This document shows, piece by piece, positions 41,028-53,980 of a DNA stretch of 64,000 nucleotides (position 1 is its first letter; the number at the start of each line of letters is the position of its first letter). Made by a program: the position numbers and the translations under genes. This stretch comes from Daphnia pulex (lineage: Eukaryota > Arthropoda > Branchiopoda > Diplostraca > Daphniidae): contig NC_060028.1 of the NCBI RefSeq assembly GCF_021134715.1, positions 3,556,501 through 3,620,500 on the forward strand, given 5' to 3'. The notes under the pieces are model-generated. The model searched no databases. It worked only from the letters and a program-made list of their open reading frames with translations, and had not been told where the DNA came from.

Positions 41028-41936
41028 TTCACTTTTTTCCACCCGAAAAACCAACTAGAAAAATACACGCCACCTTATGGAACGGCGCGGGGTGATCCCA
41101 TACTTATGGAGGGGACTGTAACTCATACAGTTATTGACAAAACTCAACCAAATTTCATGCCAAAGTAGATTGTAGGTATCTGAACAACATACTAAAAAAA
41201 AATTTAATTTTATTCAAATCTACTATTTTTCCCCCTACTGTCCCTCTTGACCCGGTGTCCCGGCATACTCCAGTCTCCCCTACGCTACGTGTTTCTATTT
41301 TTGTTTTTGTTTTTAGTGTAATAATTAAAAGTCAATGGAGAAGGATTGTTTGATTTGCAGCAATTCTTTATTGGAATATAGATCATACACGTTACAAAAC
41401 ACAGGATTTACGTTGTTGACGTGGTTTTGATCTTCGTACCGGGGCTAGCGGCACTACAAAAGGAGAAAAATATGGAGATAATTCTTTAATTGTCTCCACT
41501 GTCAACATCAGAGCAGAAACGCCATTTTCATTTTTTAGAATGGGAGAAGGAATTGTGACAATATATTTGGAACAGGGAAAAAAAACCGTGTGTTGCCATC
41601 TTCGACCGGGTGAGCGCTCCAGTTAAGGTTTCGCCGTTGCGCTCAATTTCATACCAAACGCAGAGGACACCAATAGCTTCTTCTTCTTTTTCATTCCCGC
41701 ACACCTCCCACTCCCATATTTAGATGCTGTTTCTTGTTTCCTTTGAACCATTCAGAAGTGAAAACATCATCACCTGCACAAGGAGTCTGCCGTCTCCATT
41801 TTCTGTTTCAAATAGGCACCAGTTAGTCAGACGAATGGTTCGCTTCTCAACCTTGAATCTTTTTACTATTCAAATACTCAGATGTTTGACGAAATCGCAA
41901 AACACGATCGGAGCTGAATTTGCGTAATCTGTCCTG
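41028..41936. other. Non-coding stretch, no recognised feature
   Basis: AT-rich sequence without supportable coding capacity. A short plus-strand frame at 41724-41927 resembles nothing known to me and lacks context. Confidence 0.5.
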
Positions 41937-44900
41937 TTACAACCAAACAACTGTTCTTTTTTTGACTACTTTTCTGTTTCCAATTTTGTCAAAGACCTCG
42001 ACATATCTAGAGTTTTCTAAATTGCAGTTTCGCAAGTGAGAAAAGTCTTTCAGATCTGCTTCGCCGACGGTCCACAAAGTAGTAACGAACGCTTCGATTT
42101 CTGACTGATCAAACATCTGCGGCAGTTGTGCATCATCCATTAATCCCTCTTCTAGCGGATTGTTTAACAGTTCATCGTCATTGGTCTCTTTCAATATAAA
42201 ATCAGTGCTAGTTCTCGATCCTGGCTGGCTGCTTATGGGTTCTGACAGCAGTTTCTCTTGTAGGCTCTCTCCCAACTGTGGGTCAAACATGAAAAATTTC
42301 GAGATTTTTTCTGAAGTTTCTCCAGGTTTGATCAACCCTAAATAATCAACGTGTTTTAAATATAGCAATATCCCTCTTGAAATAAATGAAATTTTATATA
42401 CCAAATGCGAGGAAGGCTGACTCAACATTAGATTTGGCTTTCAATATTTCAGTCAATATTTCGTCAATTGACGACATCTCCAAAGAAGGTGATTCCTTTG
42501 CATCCACCGTCCAAAGCCGTCTGCCTTCTGGAAATGATAGGCCTAATTCTTTACCACGACTAGATAAAAAAAGAGCAGCATCCACCTTCCGGAACCTCCA
42601 CTCGCTGCATTCCACTGATGTAAAATTTACTTGCGTGCTCTCCATTGGATTAAGCGATGGAAGGAGTCGAAAGAAATTTTCAGCAGGTTGACTTCTTCCA
42701 AAAAGCCACAGTAAAAGCAGATGAGCTTTGTTTTCTCTCTTCAGTCTAATGAGAATCATAACTAGGCTGTGTGCGTTAATTTACACACAGAGATAAACAT
42801 TCGACGACACAAAATTATGATCGAGTGTGTAAGAAGGATGTGCAACAATCCAAGACCTCTAACACCGAAGACCTAAAGCGAGGAACCAAATCCGATAAAC
42901 ATGGCTTAGTGGGGATAACTTTGGATCCAAAAAACTCGAGGTGGAATATAGCATTAGCTTAAGGAAGAAGCGTGTTGCGTCTGACCCTACGACAGAAATA
43001 ACAAATGTGTAATTTAAGCACTAAAATTTCCGAAAAATAATCTAACATTCTTTCATACCAGGTACGTGCTGCTCCAATAGATCTATGAGATTTTGTTTGC
43101 ACAGCCTTTCAACCGATGGATAGTTCATTTTGTCTGTAAGGTCTACATCGCAATCGTGCAAACCATGTTTGTCTTTTCCAACTTTATTTCGCAATTCGTC
43201 TAAGTGAACTCTAGTCGCGAAGTAGTTTCCTAATGGGTAGAATTTGCCTAAACTAGCCGTCTTCAAAAATCCAGTTCTTTGTTTTGCTCCTAAATGTTGG
43301 GTATCTTGAATGAAAAAAGGACACCCAAGGGGATAGTATGCAAAGAAAATAAAAGCCCAGCCTTCTTCCAATCTTAGGTCAAAGAAGAGCGATATTCCTT
43401 TTCACGCAGAAACAAATGGTAGAATTAGTATACTAAGCCGCAACATGGCAACAAATATTTGTCAGAAATACCAATTGGCGGAGAAGTCCATACAAGATGA
43501 GATAATAGCCGCTCGAATTTAAGTTCCCTTTCATGTCAGTCGGAAGCATAAATAAGCACTTCAATACCATTTCTTTTAAGATGATTGCATACTGTTTCTA
43601 GTCGGTGTTTCACATCTTCTGCCGTAAACGAACCGTCACTCGAATACATCAAGATTATAAATGCTGGGGCATTAGCTGCAATAGGTTGTGCCATTACCAC
43701 CATAACAGTTTGCGCCCGTTTGTATTTGCCCCCCTTCACTCTAACAATATCACCGAGAGTTTTTACAACACCAAGTTCAGAATCAGGCAGCCCATTTTCT
43801 TTCAATAGGTAGCTGTAACCCACGAATGAATTAGATTGATTTTAGTATTCAACTTTACTGACTATGCTGGTCTGGTCTTCAGACAAAGAAACAATTTTTT
43901 CAATACTGTTTTTCTCTAGATAGTAGACAAGATTTTTTAAATTAATTTCTCCCTCGCGAACAGCAGGATATAATTCTGCGATGCGCCGGTTCACTGTACG
44001 AAATGACGGCATGGCACCGTTGGCATTTGCATGAAAGAAGTCGTAATATTTACTTCCACCTAAACTCGACTACAGAAGGATCCTTAAACCGGTACCCATT
44101 AGGTTTGGTGGAAGACTGCAAATACATACATTTTGTTACTTTTGTGGGAAAGATGTTTTTAGTTAAATAAAATGTACTTGGTGGGCTACTGAAAGGTTAA
44201 AGAGCTGATGGAAAATCAGCGTTCCAGAAACTTGGTTAATTCTGGTAGGTAAGATTCTGTACAGGATAAATGTATTGTTAAACTTACTTGCTGATTAAAT
44301 CAATTTTTACAAATAAATCGACAAAAACGAATATTACTGCGGTTCAGCCTCGGATGCAGAAGAATTAGGCTCACCTTGAGCAGCTATAAGAAATCCAGGA
44401 TAATAATTAAATTACTATATGCGTTGAATAAATCTATTGTGCGTAAATACCTTGAACTTCATGCACAATTTTAACATGATTTTGGAAAGAATTTGCCTTC
44501 CAGTTTTCTAAGCGAATATATATTTGCATTTTGACTGATGGGCATTGCGCTTACATTTCACTTGGTTACGTCGTTCGTCAACTTCATAGTCTTCGGTAGT
44601 GTAATTATTAGTTGCCAACCGCGTATTAGCCAACCACGAACTAAGATATTGCGTGAGATTTTTCTTTGGGGTTTGTATTGAACCTGAGCTGTCATTTGTG
44701 GTACTGCTTCCCGCTATTGTCTGATCAATGCTGGCACTAGTTGATGAAGAAACTGGTTGGCTCGCATTCTTCTTTTTCCACCCATTGGGTATGAGACATG
44801 AATTGTTTTGTCAAATTCCTTGACGTACGTGGCAGCTATATTAGCTGCTGCAGAAATCTTGTCCTCTTCCCCGACTAAGAACACAAATTTTTGGGGATTT

Positions 44901-45373
44901 CTCCAGTGCACTAAATCGAACGTTTTTTTTTCTTTTCTTCATCCGTCATATCAACTAAGTTGCTATGTGAAGCCATAGTATTTTGAACGTATGATTCAAT
45001 GCGTCTGATTTTTGTAGAATCAATTTGCGATATTCCACGAAAAGATGTGTAAACCACTTGTTTCAAAATATGAAGCACATGTGATGGTAAGCTAGCACCG
45101 ACTTAACACAAAGTTTCAAAAGGATTTTCGTGCACCATCTTGCAGTTGTTGTACCTTCACGCAAAACTGTTACGCAGAGATACAGACGGTTCCGACAGAC
45201 TGTTTTTTTTTATTAAGGGCGCTTATATCGTGGCATTTCTTAGCACAAATTTGCTTATGGCCATAAAGGTAACATTCCCTCCCTTCCTTTTGTTTTCCTC
45301 CCCCTAATAATTTTCCTTTTTCGTTTCCTTTCTTTTTTTTACCCCTCTTACAATAATTTTCCAGAAACAACAA
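41937..45373 (-). pseudogene. Decayed transposon-derived protein of an uncharacterised family
   Basis: Broken minus-strand frames line up as one protein. A cysteine/histidine N-terminus (CYLYGHKQICAKKC, 45170-45373) comes first. Next is EFDKTIHVSYPMGGKRR (44714-44911), then GGSKYYDFFHANANGAMPSF, PAVREGEINLKNLVYYLE and VSLSEDQTSIVSKVEY (about 43850-44080). AQTVMVVMAQPIAANAPAF and EVLIYASD (43536-43823) follow, then HLGAKQRTGFLKTASLG and KDKHGLHDCDVDLTDKMNYP (43042-43371), and finally two acidic C-terminal frames (41937-42759). The order and the (Y/G)ASDGD-like and QD..H.G.K.R motifs recur in repetitive uncharacterised proteins of arthropods and cnidarians. Stops and frameshifts lie between all blocks. 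I cannot assign a superfamily or find terminal repeats. Confidence 0.55.
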
Positions 45374-45879
45374 AGATCTTCCCCTTTTCCCTTTTCTGCC
45401 GGGGAAAGTTCAAAAAAGAGTTCCAATTCTGCACTGCTGGACCCCTTGTCATTATCCCAACAATGAACCAGGACATGAGAAATTGTGGAACGATGCAACA
45501 AAGAAATTAAAAGCTGACAATAAATCAACATCTTCTCGATCCAGCTTTATTTCAACAAAAAGACATCAAATAATAACTCAAGAAGATCTTGACAACTGGG
45601 TCTTGGTAAGCAACATATTTTCCTTCATCAGCTATTATGGTTGATCTTCTTTTCATTATTTCTAATTTTTTATATATTTCTTATATTTACAGGATTTTAG
45701 ATGGATTTAAGAAACTAGTGTCTAGTCTGGCACCTATCTTAATTTTACATTGAAGGACTTGTTTTACCAACAAATTAGAGAAAGAATATAAGAAACGAAG
45801 ACAACAGTTATATCATGCTATAGGAAAATGTACAGATGCAGCAACTACGATTGATGCTGTAGGATATGTAGACGAAGAT

Positions 45880-46425
45880 CTTATCTGGGGGAAACCATAC
45901 ATTGGTTTGATTTTTTTCTTTTTTCTAAAGCGAAAAAGTGCTTGTTTTGCTTTTCCCCGCATCAAAGGACGATATACATATGATGTACTTACAACTTTAA
46001 TAGAAGATCTTCATACTTTAATATGATGTGATGATGGATGATGTTCCAATTTTCTTAAGGCATTTCGCGAGAGTAATGAGGCGTCTTCTGTGCCTAATTG
46101 CGAGGATTATCAAGAAGAAGCAGAAGAAGAAAAAGAAGAATATGAAATGGCTTATTTCGTAATGGGTGAAATAATTAACGCTCAAATTACGGAACGTAAT
46201 TGCTCCAACAATCATGATCCAACTCTTCCCCAACATCGGAGATGTGCATGCTATTTCTTAAGGCTGATAGCAAAGGCTGATATTTTGAAGATTCAAGATC
46301 CGGGCTTTCAACATTTGCGCAAATCAACCGTAGAGAAACCTCAAATTCTGTGGAATGAACAAACTTCCAGCTCTAGAATTAATTGTGCCATCAACATGCC
46401 TAAAACACAGCGGGATTGGGGTTAA
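45880..46425 (+). pseudogene. hAT-family transposase fragment
   Basis: The plus strand reads PRIKGRYTYDVLTTLIEDLH (about 45956-46015), then in another frame SNFLKAFRESNEASSVPNCE and, after an acidic stretch, LPQHRRCACYFLRLIAKAD and STVEKPQILWNEQTSSS. The pair TDNGSNFxKAF and LPpHxRCAxHxLNL marks the catalytic core and insertion domain of animal hAT (Charlie/Tip100-like) transposases. In this copy the TDNG portion is degraded and the frame shifts once. Neither the BED finger nor the dimerisation domain is visible. Confidence 0.7.
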
Positions 46426-47053
46426 TGGGTATGAAAGGACGGTATTTATATAAATTTTTTTCCAAGGCAATTGCCAATAGTCTACCCATCAAGTCGCGTT
46501 CCATCCGTGTTTGCAGAATTTTGTTATCAGGTCAATTTTGTTAATTTTTACCCCTTCAGATGAAAAAGTTAATAACTTCTGTCTGGGTATAGGGTGCAGA
46601 AACACAGAAGGATCGCTTATGCACCATTGAATGAACGTCTTTCGCATGGATTCCCCCTTTTCCCTTGTTGTTAGCAGGAACGTGTTGCATGTGACGCAAC
46701 CTTCCCAGAACTAATATTAACTAAGTGGTTGACGTTACCGGTAAAAGGGTTCCTGAAGGACTGAGTAAGTCAATGATTTTGTGCAACAGCTTAGTGTCCT
46801 TTTTAATCCTGTGGGAGTGAGTCTTTCTAGATGCATCCTGTTTCCGGTTAAGCCTCAATTAGTTCTAGAGATTAGAAACAATGCGGGTATGGTGACTCTT
46901 GTACCATTTGGCTCTGGCGGACACAGATTTAGTTATTGCAGCCACTCCTGTGGTGAAAGAAACGAATAAGTTACAATATAGTTTTTAAGGAAAGTGAGAT
47001 TTTAAACATGCATTATTTTACATTAGTATGTTTTATTACATTTACATTTAATT
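46426..47053. other. No recognised feature
   Basis: Probably the decayed remainder of the hAT element upstream. No motif, inverted repeat or coding frame could be supported. Confidence 0.4.
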
Positions 47054-47371
47054 TTATTTACATAAGTAGTAAGATGTCTTGTAAACGAAGAACATTGCTG
47101 AAAACGAATAGTTTTGTTTCCATGAACGCAGTTGTACATTCCAAAGCTTTCTGGCATTTATATTCTTTTGTTTTTCAATATTAGCTCTATCACGATATGC
47201 GATTAGGCAGGGACGGTGGTACTTCACTTCTTTTGCGATGATGTCCCCGACGGAAGAAATTTTTCCTAAAAAAACTGTGTCATTCAGAAATTTGGCATTT
47301 GCTTCAATATTTTCTTTCATCCCGATCGTTTGACATTTCACCATGGATACCCTAACTTTGTTTTTGTTCAA
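47054..47371 (-). pseudogene. Transposon-like protein fragment with KYHRPCLIAYRDRA motif
   Basis: An open minus-strand frame contains DTVFLGKISSVGDIIAKEVK followed by YHRPCLIAYRDRA. The E..YH..C...Y.. pattern occurs near the N-terminus of repetitive uncharacterised proteins in many invertebrate genomes. No other part of such a protein is readable beside it. A real small gene is unlikely given the surrounding debris. Confidence 0.4.
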
Positions 47372-47559
47372 CTTTCTTATTTTTGTTTGAAAAAATTAAC
47401 AGTTGTGATCAAAAACAGTTTTTGATCCTGGTGGACTTCCAGAACGCAAATTACGAAAGTCAGCAATTACGTTATCTATATTAAATACAAAAACATGTTA
47501 AGTTTACATAGAAATCCAATAAATTGTTGTAATTTTACATTACATTAGTCGAGTGGTGT

Positions 47560-50500
47560 TGGTTGCATATCTTGTTGGACTGGAACTGGACTTGTGATTG
47601 TGGTACTTGATTGTAGCTCGGATAACTTTGCTGATGCAACTTTAATTTCCTCTGTTCAAACTGATGTGAATCTTCTATAGCATTTCTCATGATAGCCACT
47701 GCTAGCAGACTGGATATTTCGTACTCAGCGTATTAAACTGAGTAAGAATAGCTACTTAAAAAATAGTAGAAACGATATGTAAGGGAAACCTCCTCGGCTC
47801 CCGGACTACTAACCGGCTTTAAATTTAGAGTGGAGGAAAGCATAGAACGAGCCACATTGATGGTTCTATAACTTTTCCCTTTCTTGTGCACATCTACGAG
47901 AAAGCTCAGCACGTAAGATGCGATAGCAGAATTGCTGGTATGACGAGGTTGATAGCTTCGCCTGAAAGGCCTTGCGTTTTGACGTTTCACTTGATAGTCT
48001 CCATTCTATTAATCTGATCGAATCACTCCGAACCGGTGGGTGCCTCTCCGTGTGGTGAGGTGAAAATATCCGGCTCTGGGTGAAGTAGGTGGGGAACGTA
48101 AATCGTGAGATCCATCGCCTTTGGGAACCAGGGCCTGCTGGGCCAGTATGGAGTGATGAGGGTCACCTATGCTTCTTCCACCAACAGTTTTGACAGGAAA
48201 AACCGGATGAGGTTGAACGACGGGAAACAGTATCCGTCAAGCTCTTTCCAGTTGAGGTTAAATGCGTCCACTTTCCAAGCACCGGGTTGGGAAAACCAGC
48301 TAACAAACTAAGGTCGTTGTTCCAATCGCTGGCGAATAGATCTTTGCGGATCTTCCAGATTTAGAAAATAATCCTGAAAATCCGCGAAGAACGTTTCCAG
48401 TCCTGTAGATATTGGGCGTCTGGATTCTTTGTCGGCCATTAAGTTTTCCAGGAACAAAAATAGCATTAAGATAAATATTTTTCTTTTCATACCAGTTTGC
48501 GATCTGTAGAGCGATTTTACACATAATGTTATATTAAAGACCTCATAGCTTGTTAACATAACTAACAACTGCGTCATGTTATCAAACTGTATTTGACAGA
48601 TCAGTCTCTGCTGATTACAGCTGTGAAACATTTAAGGGATTCAAGTGCTGCTAGTAATTCTAATCCGTTTATGTGAAGTTCCTTCTTAGTTCATGGGCCA
48701 CCGGTTTGAACATCTAGATAGACTGCGCCCCAGCCTGTCCATGAAGCATTTGAGGCCAAATGTAGATTTCGTCGGCGGGTGAGTATGGGTTTACCGAAAG
48801 GAAAGTCTTTTTTGGATAGCCACCACAGCATATCTTGTCGGGCCTCTTCGTTGATAGTGATGACGCGATCTATTAAAATGGTTTTTGTACACTCACTCCA
48901 TACTCAAATTACACTACACTTCACACTCAATTTGTATTCTCAAGCAACGCACCTCTTTTGGCTTTAACCAAAATTTTCTTTTCTTACATTGAGAAAAATG
49001 CAACCCCTTCCTCTCGATTACAAACAACAAAGGCTTTACAACACTGTGGCCAACACATGTGCGTTTTTTTGCGCCTTCGCCTTTATCGTTAATTATGGAA
49101 GTGAGTGTACAAAGTCTGAAGTGCTCTCAAGTGGGGAGCGAATTTCACTTATTAGTAGGTGGCCCAATTATTTTGTAGTACCATTTATTTTGTAGTACCA
49201 TTTATTTTACCAATGATTACCAATTCTCATTTCGTCTTCTTAAGAGCCTCCCGACTCAGCCGTTTGATGTCTTCAACTTTCTTCTTCGTGAGATGAAAGA
49301 ACATCGAAAGTGAGTTGGTGATTAGGCCAATATATTCTATGATGAGTCGTCTCAGATTTTTGAAAATTAATTAGAAAACCGAGGGACTGAAGGGTTTTTA
49401 TGACTAGAACTACTGAAGTTAAACATTCTTCTGTAGATTATCCTTCGATCAGTTAATCGTCAAGGCATATCACTAGCCTAATGCCGGAGCGGCGAAGGAA
49501 GGTGACTGCTACTCTCAAGAGCTTCGTAAAGACCCATGGAAAAGCGTTGAAGCAGAAGGGTAGACAAGTATACTGAAATGTTTTTTGGTTCCATCGAAAA
49601 CGTAAATATTTTCTATGGTCCTTGTAAATTGCGATGATAAAGTATGCATCTGTGAGGTCCCCCTTGGCTAAAAAATCACCCTGTCTTACCGTGTGGCGAA
49701 TGGTGTTGATACCTTCCATTTTGAAGTTTCGACAAAGAAGAAACGGATTAATCGGTTTTAAGTTTATAATTCGTCACCACTTGAACACCCTTTTCGGGAA
49801 TTAAGAAATATATGCTGATATAACCATCTTCTACTCGCTTCTACTATTGTGCCCTTTTCTGTAACGGCTTCTACTTTGGCTTAACACAGAGCGAGCGAGC
49901 TTGCTGGCATCCATTGATGCGTTTGAAAGGAGCACTTCGTTGAAAAAGTGGGTGGGAAGAAAATTCTAATATGAAGCCGTTTGCGACAGTGAATAAGACC
50001 CATGGGACTTTGGTGAGTTGAGTCCGAGCTTCCACAAAAAGTGGCGTACGCCCAGCAACACGAACCGCTACATCAGTCATCAGGGAGAATAGTCAACGGG
50101 GATATCGAAGGTTGGACATACCGATTATCGTGGCGGCAAGACGAGCCTATAGCGTGAGTTGATTGGGTAAAGATACTGGTGTTCTAGTTGTACTAGACTT
50201 GATAAGAGTCGATGTAGATATTGGTGTGGTGGAGACTGAGGTGCTGAATTTACTGGACACCTTCACTTGTGATGAAAGCTCCCTTTAAATTTTTCACCAA
50301 ACAGGTCATCGCTTCCTATAGTGAGCTTCTCCTCTGCACGTCTAAGTAGCCCGGTGTGATCTGGGTTGACCTGTGATAAGATGTTAAATAGCGTGGGACC
50401 AGAGCATAAATGCAGATTTTAGAGCAGTAGGTCTGATCTAGATTTTTTTGTTCTTGGCCCGACAAGCCATAAACAGGAAAGGTTGGCTAAATCAAAGACG

Positions 50501-50900
50501 AGATCGGTCTTCTTCCTATACATTTTCTCTTGAGGATCAATTTAACGACAGAAGCTGCAGAATTTCTAGCTTTTTTAAGGGTGGAATACAAAATTTCGTT
50601 TAGTTTTGGATTAGTTTAAAGGTCTGAACCGTCGTATTTCTTGTCGTGTTTAAGAGAAGGTTTGAAAGCTTCTCTTGCTGCTTTGAAGTACTTTTCACTA
50701 AGGCCTTTGATGATCCACTTGAAATGGATTGCCGATTTTTCGTCTTTGAGTTCAAATTTCTTATGTTTGGCCTTCTGAATTTCAGAAAAATTGATTCAAT
50801 CGGAGTTAGAGCCAGAGATACCTGTACTTTAAGGGGAATCAATGTCGGAACTCGAACTGGGTCTTGTCGATTTACGGGAACGATGTTAAGCCCTGTTCAC
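47560..50900 (-). mobile_element. DIRS retrotransposon copy 2, decayed
   Basis: Minus-strand blocks appear in DIRS order. Near 50280-50850 are gag-like remnants (SGSSKALVKSTSKQQEKL, ARESFQTFLKHDKKYDGSDL). At 49453-49720 is reverse transcriptase with GDFLAKGDLTDAYFIIAIYK, KYLRFRWNQKTFQY and IRLVICLDD; the last is the YLDD-like catalytic box. At 48308-48631 is the RNase H/connection area, continuing to VTLITPYWPSRPWFPKAMDL near 48100-48160. At 47733-47990 lies the tyrosine-recombinase N-terminus with SFLVDVHKKGKSYRTINVAR. All blocks are separated by stops and frameshifts. The copy has the same orientation as copies 1 and 3 but has diverged from them. Confidence 0.8.
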
Positions 50901-51958
50901 TACGAGAGAGCAAAAAAAAAAGATCTGAGGATGCTCTGTTCTACTAGATACACGTTAGACGCTAACACCCCACTATTTTTTACCTTTCCCTTTCATTAGA
51001 CTTTGCCAGCCATATCAAGTCATTGTTTACTATGAAAGCGCTCATTACACAAGGTCACACACACAGTTGGTGTTGCACGAATTTGAAAAACAATTGTTGG
51101 TGAGGTAGATGACTTTAATTTAATAACAATGCAGTATTTCCTAATGGAGGAAAGACAGTTGAAGAGTAAAAGATAAACTTCAACAGAAAACTGTTGTTTT
51201 ACAAGAACAAGTTAATCAATATAAAATATTGGTTTAAAAAAATGGCAGGGAAAAAAGATTACCGTTAATGAAAATAGCGAAAAATCCAGCCTTTTGAACA
51301 GAATTATCTGAAACAAATTTGATCCACATTTTGTTGCTACTTATTTGATATCCTTTGGGATATTTTAGCCAAAATAGACACCCATAAGCGAACTAGTGGG
51401 CTCGTGTCCGTCACGGATTTCCAGGAAATCGTAGACGCAATTGTCGTGGATTTAAATTTAAAGGGATTGAAATTTGAGTGCCACCTTTTAATCGGAGGGG
51501 CAGCTATTTTCAAAGTGCACTTCTAGTTAGGTTGATAATCGTCGGGGAAGTTGGGGGACTCGAAATGGCCGCTATCCACGGCATACAGCGCTAAACGATA
51601 TGAGCCGATTTTCATTGCGACTCTTATATTTTATTTACCTAGTAAAACCACTAGCTTGTGCTTTGAATTTTAAGTTAATTCTTTGTAGCCAATCTGCCGG
51701 GGAGAACTTATGAAAGTAACCAACATCCGACTTCCGCTGGACATGACCGGATCGGGCAGACGAGTGCTGCCTCAAAAGTGACCTGCGCCTGTTTCTTATC
51801 AGTTTAAAAGTTGGAAATGTCATTAAAATGTATTCTCGTTGACGTACCGAGTAAGGGCGACTGCCGACTTGTGGCAGTATCCACCACGCTTTGTTTTCCT
51901 CGAAAGGACCCCCGCACTCTGCCGAAAAGCTGGAAATTAGATCTTGCTCCATGCTTTT
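50901..51958. other. No recognised feature
   Basis: A minus-strand open frame at 51635-51952 (105 codons) has no recognisable motif. It begins just past the stop of the spectrin-repeat exon next door, so it could be old intron sequence. Confidence 0.4.
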
Positions 51959-52180
51959 TTATCTCGATCCGCGTTCGTGGTAGCTTTCAACTAATTGTAG
52001 GTTCTTTTCCAGCTCTCGGTTTATTTCCATTAAGAGTTCAAGTTGGCCTGATGCCGTCTCTGGTAGACCACCCACTGACTTCGACATGGACAGGGCATTA
52101 TCGATTTCGTTGAGCCGTTGCAACAGGTTTTGGATCTCAGCAGTGAATGGCTCAGCCTCCTTCAATGCATCTTCAAGTTC
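51959..52180 (-). pseudogene. Orphan spectrin-repeat exon, spectraplakin (shot/MACF)-like
   Basis: After a good acceptor (TTTCAACAG|GAA) the minus strand encodes one spectrin repeat. It reads ELEDALKEAEPFTAEIQNLL, then QRLNEIDNALSMSKSVGGLP, then ETASGQLELLMEINRELEKN, ending at a stop (TAA, 51959-51961). The heptad pattern and the PVGGLPET-like phrase resemble the rod domain of spectraplakins. These giant actin-microtubule linkers have dozens of such repeats. No neighbouring exons of that gene are present. The retained splice acceptor shows it came from genomic DNA, not cDNA. A spectrin or dystrophin relative is possible; family certainty is moderate. Confidence 0.5.
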
Positions 52181-53980
52181 CTGTTGAAATATAGTTGATG
52201 CATGAAATTTAGATTTGTTTTAAAAATACATGGTTAGAATTAGTTTTTCACTCTGATTCTCATGGTATTTTTAAATATTTTTAAAATCAACCGAAGTATG
52301 TTTAATTCTAATGCAAATTAAGCTCCTCCCATTCAAAAACGAGTCCTCAGCCATTTTTGATGGGTGGTGCTTAATTTGGGATCCCTTTGTAGACGACGCT
52401 CACCAAAATTACCCTTTTCTTACTGCCTACGGCTGTCTAAAACACTCTTTCGCCTTTACGACCTAAAAGCGAAAAACGAAAAGGGTGATTTTGCAAGCGC
52501 AATCCCCCCCCCCGCTCGACACACTGGCTGGCTTAGGCAGCGAGTCAGACCCGTAAAACTCGAAACTTTAAACGCGTTTTTTGGGCACTCCCACTTATTT
52601 GTAAACCAATAAACATGATCAGCTTGAAAAGAACTTAAACCCTGTGTTAATCGTTTTTATATAGCAGAAAACCTGTCTTGCTAGGGAAGAGCAACCACAG
52701 GTTTTGCCAGAATGAATCTAGTACGTCAAAAATCAAAAATTTGTATTTAATATTTTTTTATTGATTTGCGTAAAGAAAAAATGAAGAACAGAGGTTACAA
52801 TTTCTTATAAACGGAAGCAATCAAAAATTTCGCTGCTCGTAAATCATAGTAAAACAAATTTAATTATGAATATGTACAAATCAAGCGAAACAAAGAAAAA
52901 GTTATTTTGATAGTTGTTGATATTAAGTGCGACAGAAAATTCAAAATAGCCGCCGTTTTTTATTGTTTAGTTACACTTAGCTATCACTAGAATGCGCTGA
53001 TGGCCATTCGACCTTAGGGAGAAAACGATATAGAATGCATAAAAATGAAAGCAGGGGCAAGATAGGGAAGCTCCAGGCTTGAAATAGTCCATTGCAAAGA
53101 GGATGGTCACCCCAACAGACCCTAAAGACAGAGAGGGGGAAATGTTTTTATTTCCACCGCTAGGTGGCTTTCCTCCTTTTTTCCTCGGCAATGTACTTTT
53201 CATATTTGGCAACCCAGCAGCCAATATCGAATCAAAAATGTTTAAATTTTACTTTATTTGAAGAAGATGGCGAATTGGCGATGCAAATAAAATAAAATTT
53301 GGCAATATTGATGTTTCCAAACTCAAATTTTTCTAAACATATACAATTTACGTCCTTTTGTTACGATTCATTCAAATGATATTTGGCGATGCTGTATAGT
53401 TCTTTATCTGCAAACTGCAATACACCCCAAGTTGATTGTTTCGTATGGTCGAGTTAAGAGCTTACAGATCTTGGCATCGACTTCTCTTTTTAAGTGTACT
53501 AAGGGGTAAAGAGGGATCCAAATATACCCATTGTCTCTTATGTTGAGTAGATTTCAACATGTAGAAAATTAACCCAGAATGTTATGTATGCATCGTGATG
53601 GTTTTCCCCCACCGACCGTTAGATTCCCATTCCCCCTGGTCAACTCGTTGGACCAAGTTGAGTCTAGTTTAGACCTCACGTGTAATCTGTGGCGTCTCTC
53701 GTATTCGGCTCATCTAATAAAATTGCGTCGATTACTATCGACGGCCAAGAAACATAACACAGAAATATGAGACATTTTTTTTATTTGTAAGAACTTGGGT
53801 TGCAAGAATAAAAGAGTTAACTGGGGTTACGAAGTTTAGTTTTTAAGTTCTTCGTGAGAAAACATATTTAACTTTAATTGTTTTTCTTATTGAGAAAACT
53901 CATGAATACGATTGTCTGGTCATATCTGGGAATCTTTTGATTGTGGTCCCGTTGATGAAGACATTTTTGATGAAGTTTAC
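52181..53980. other. No recognised feature
   Basis: AT-rich, with a C-run near 52505. Short open frames on both strands show no domain, signal or splice structure. Confidence 0.5.

Noticed and set aside
52967..53224. 85-codon minus-strand frame starting MAAGLPNMKSTLPRKKGGK
   Set aside because: Basic N-terminus looked gene-like, but there is no domain, no splice signal and no conserved phrase.
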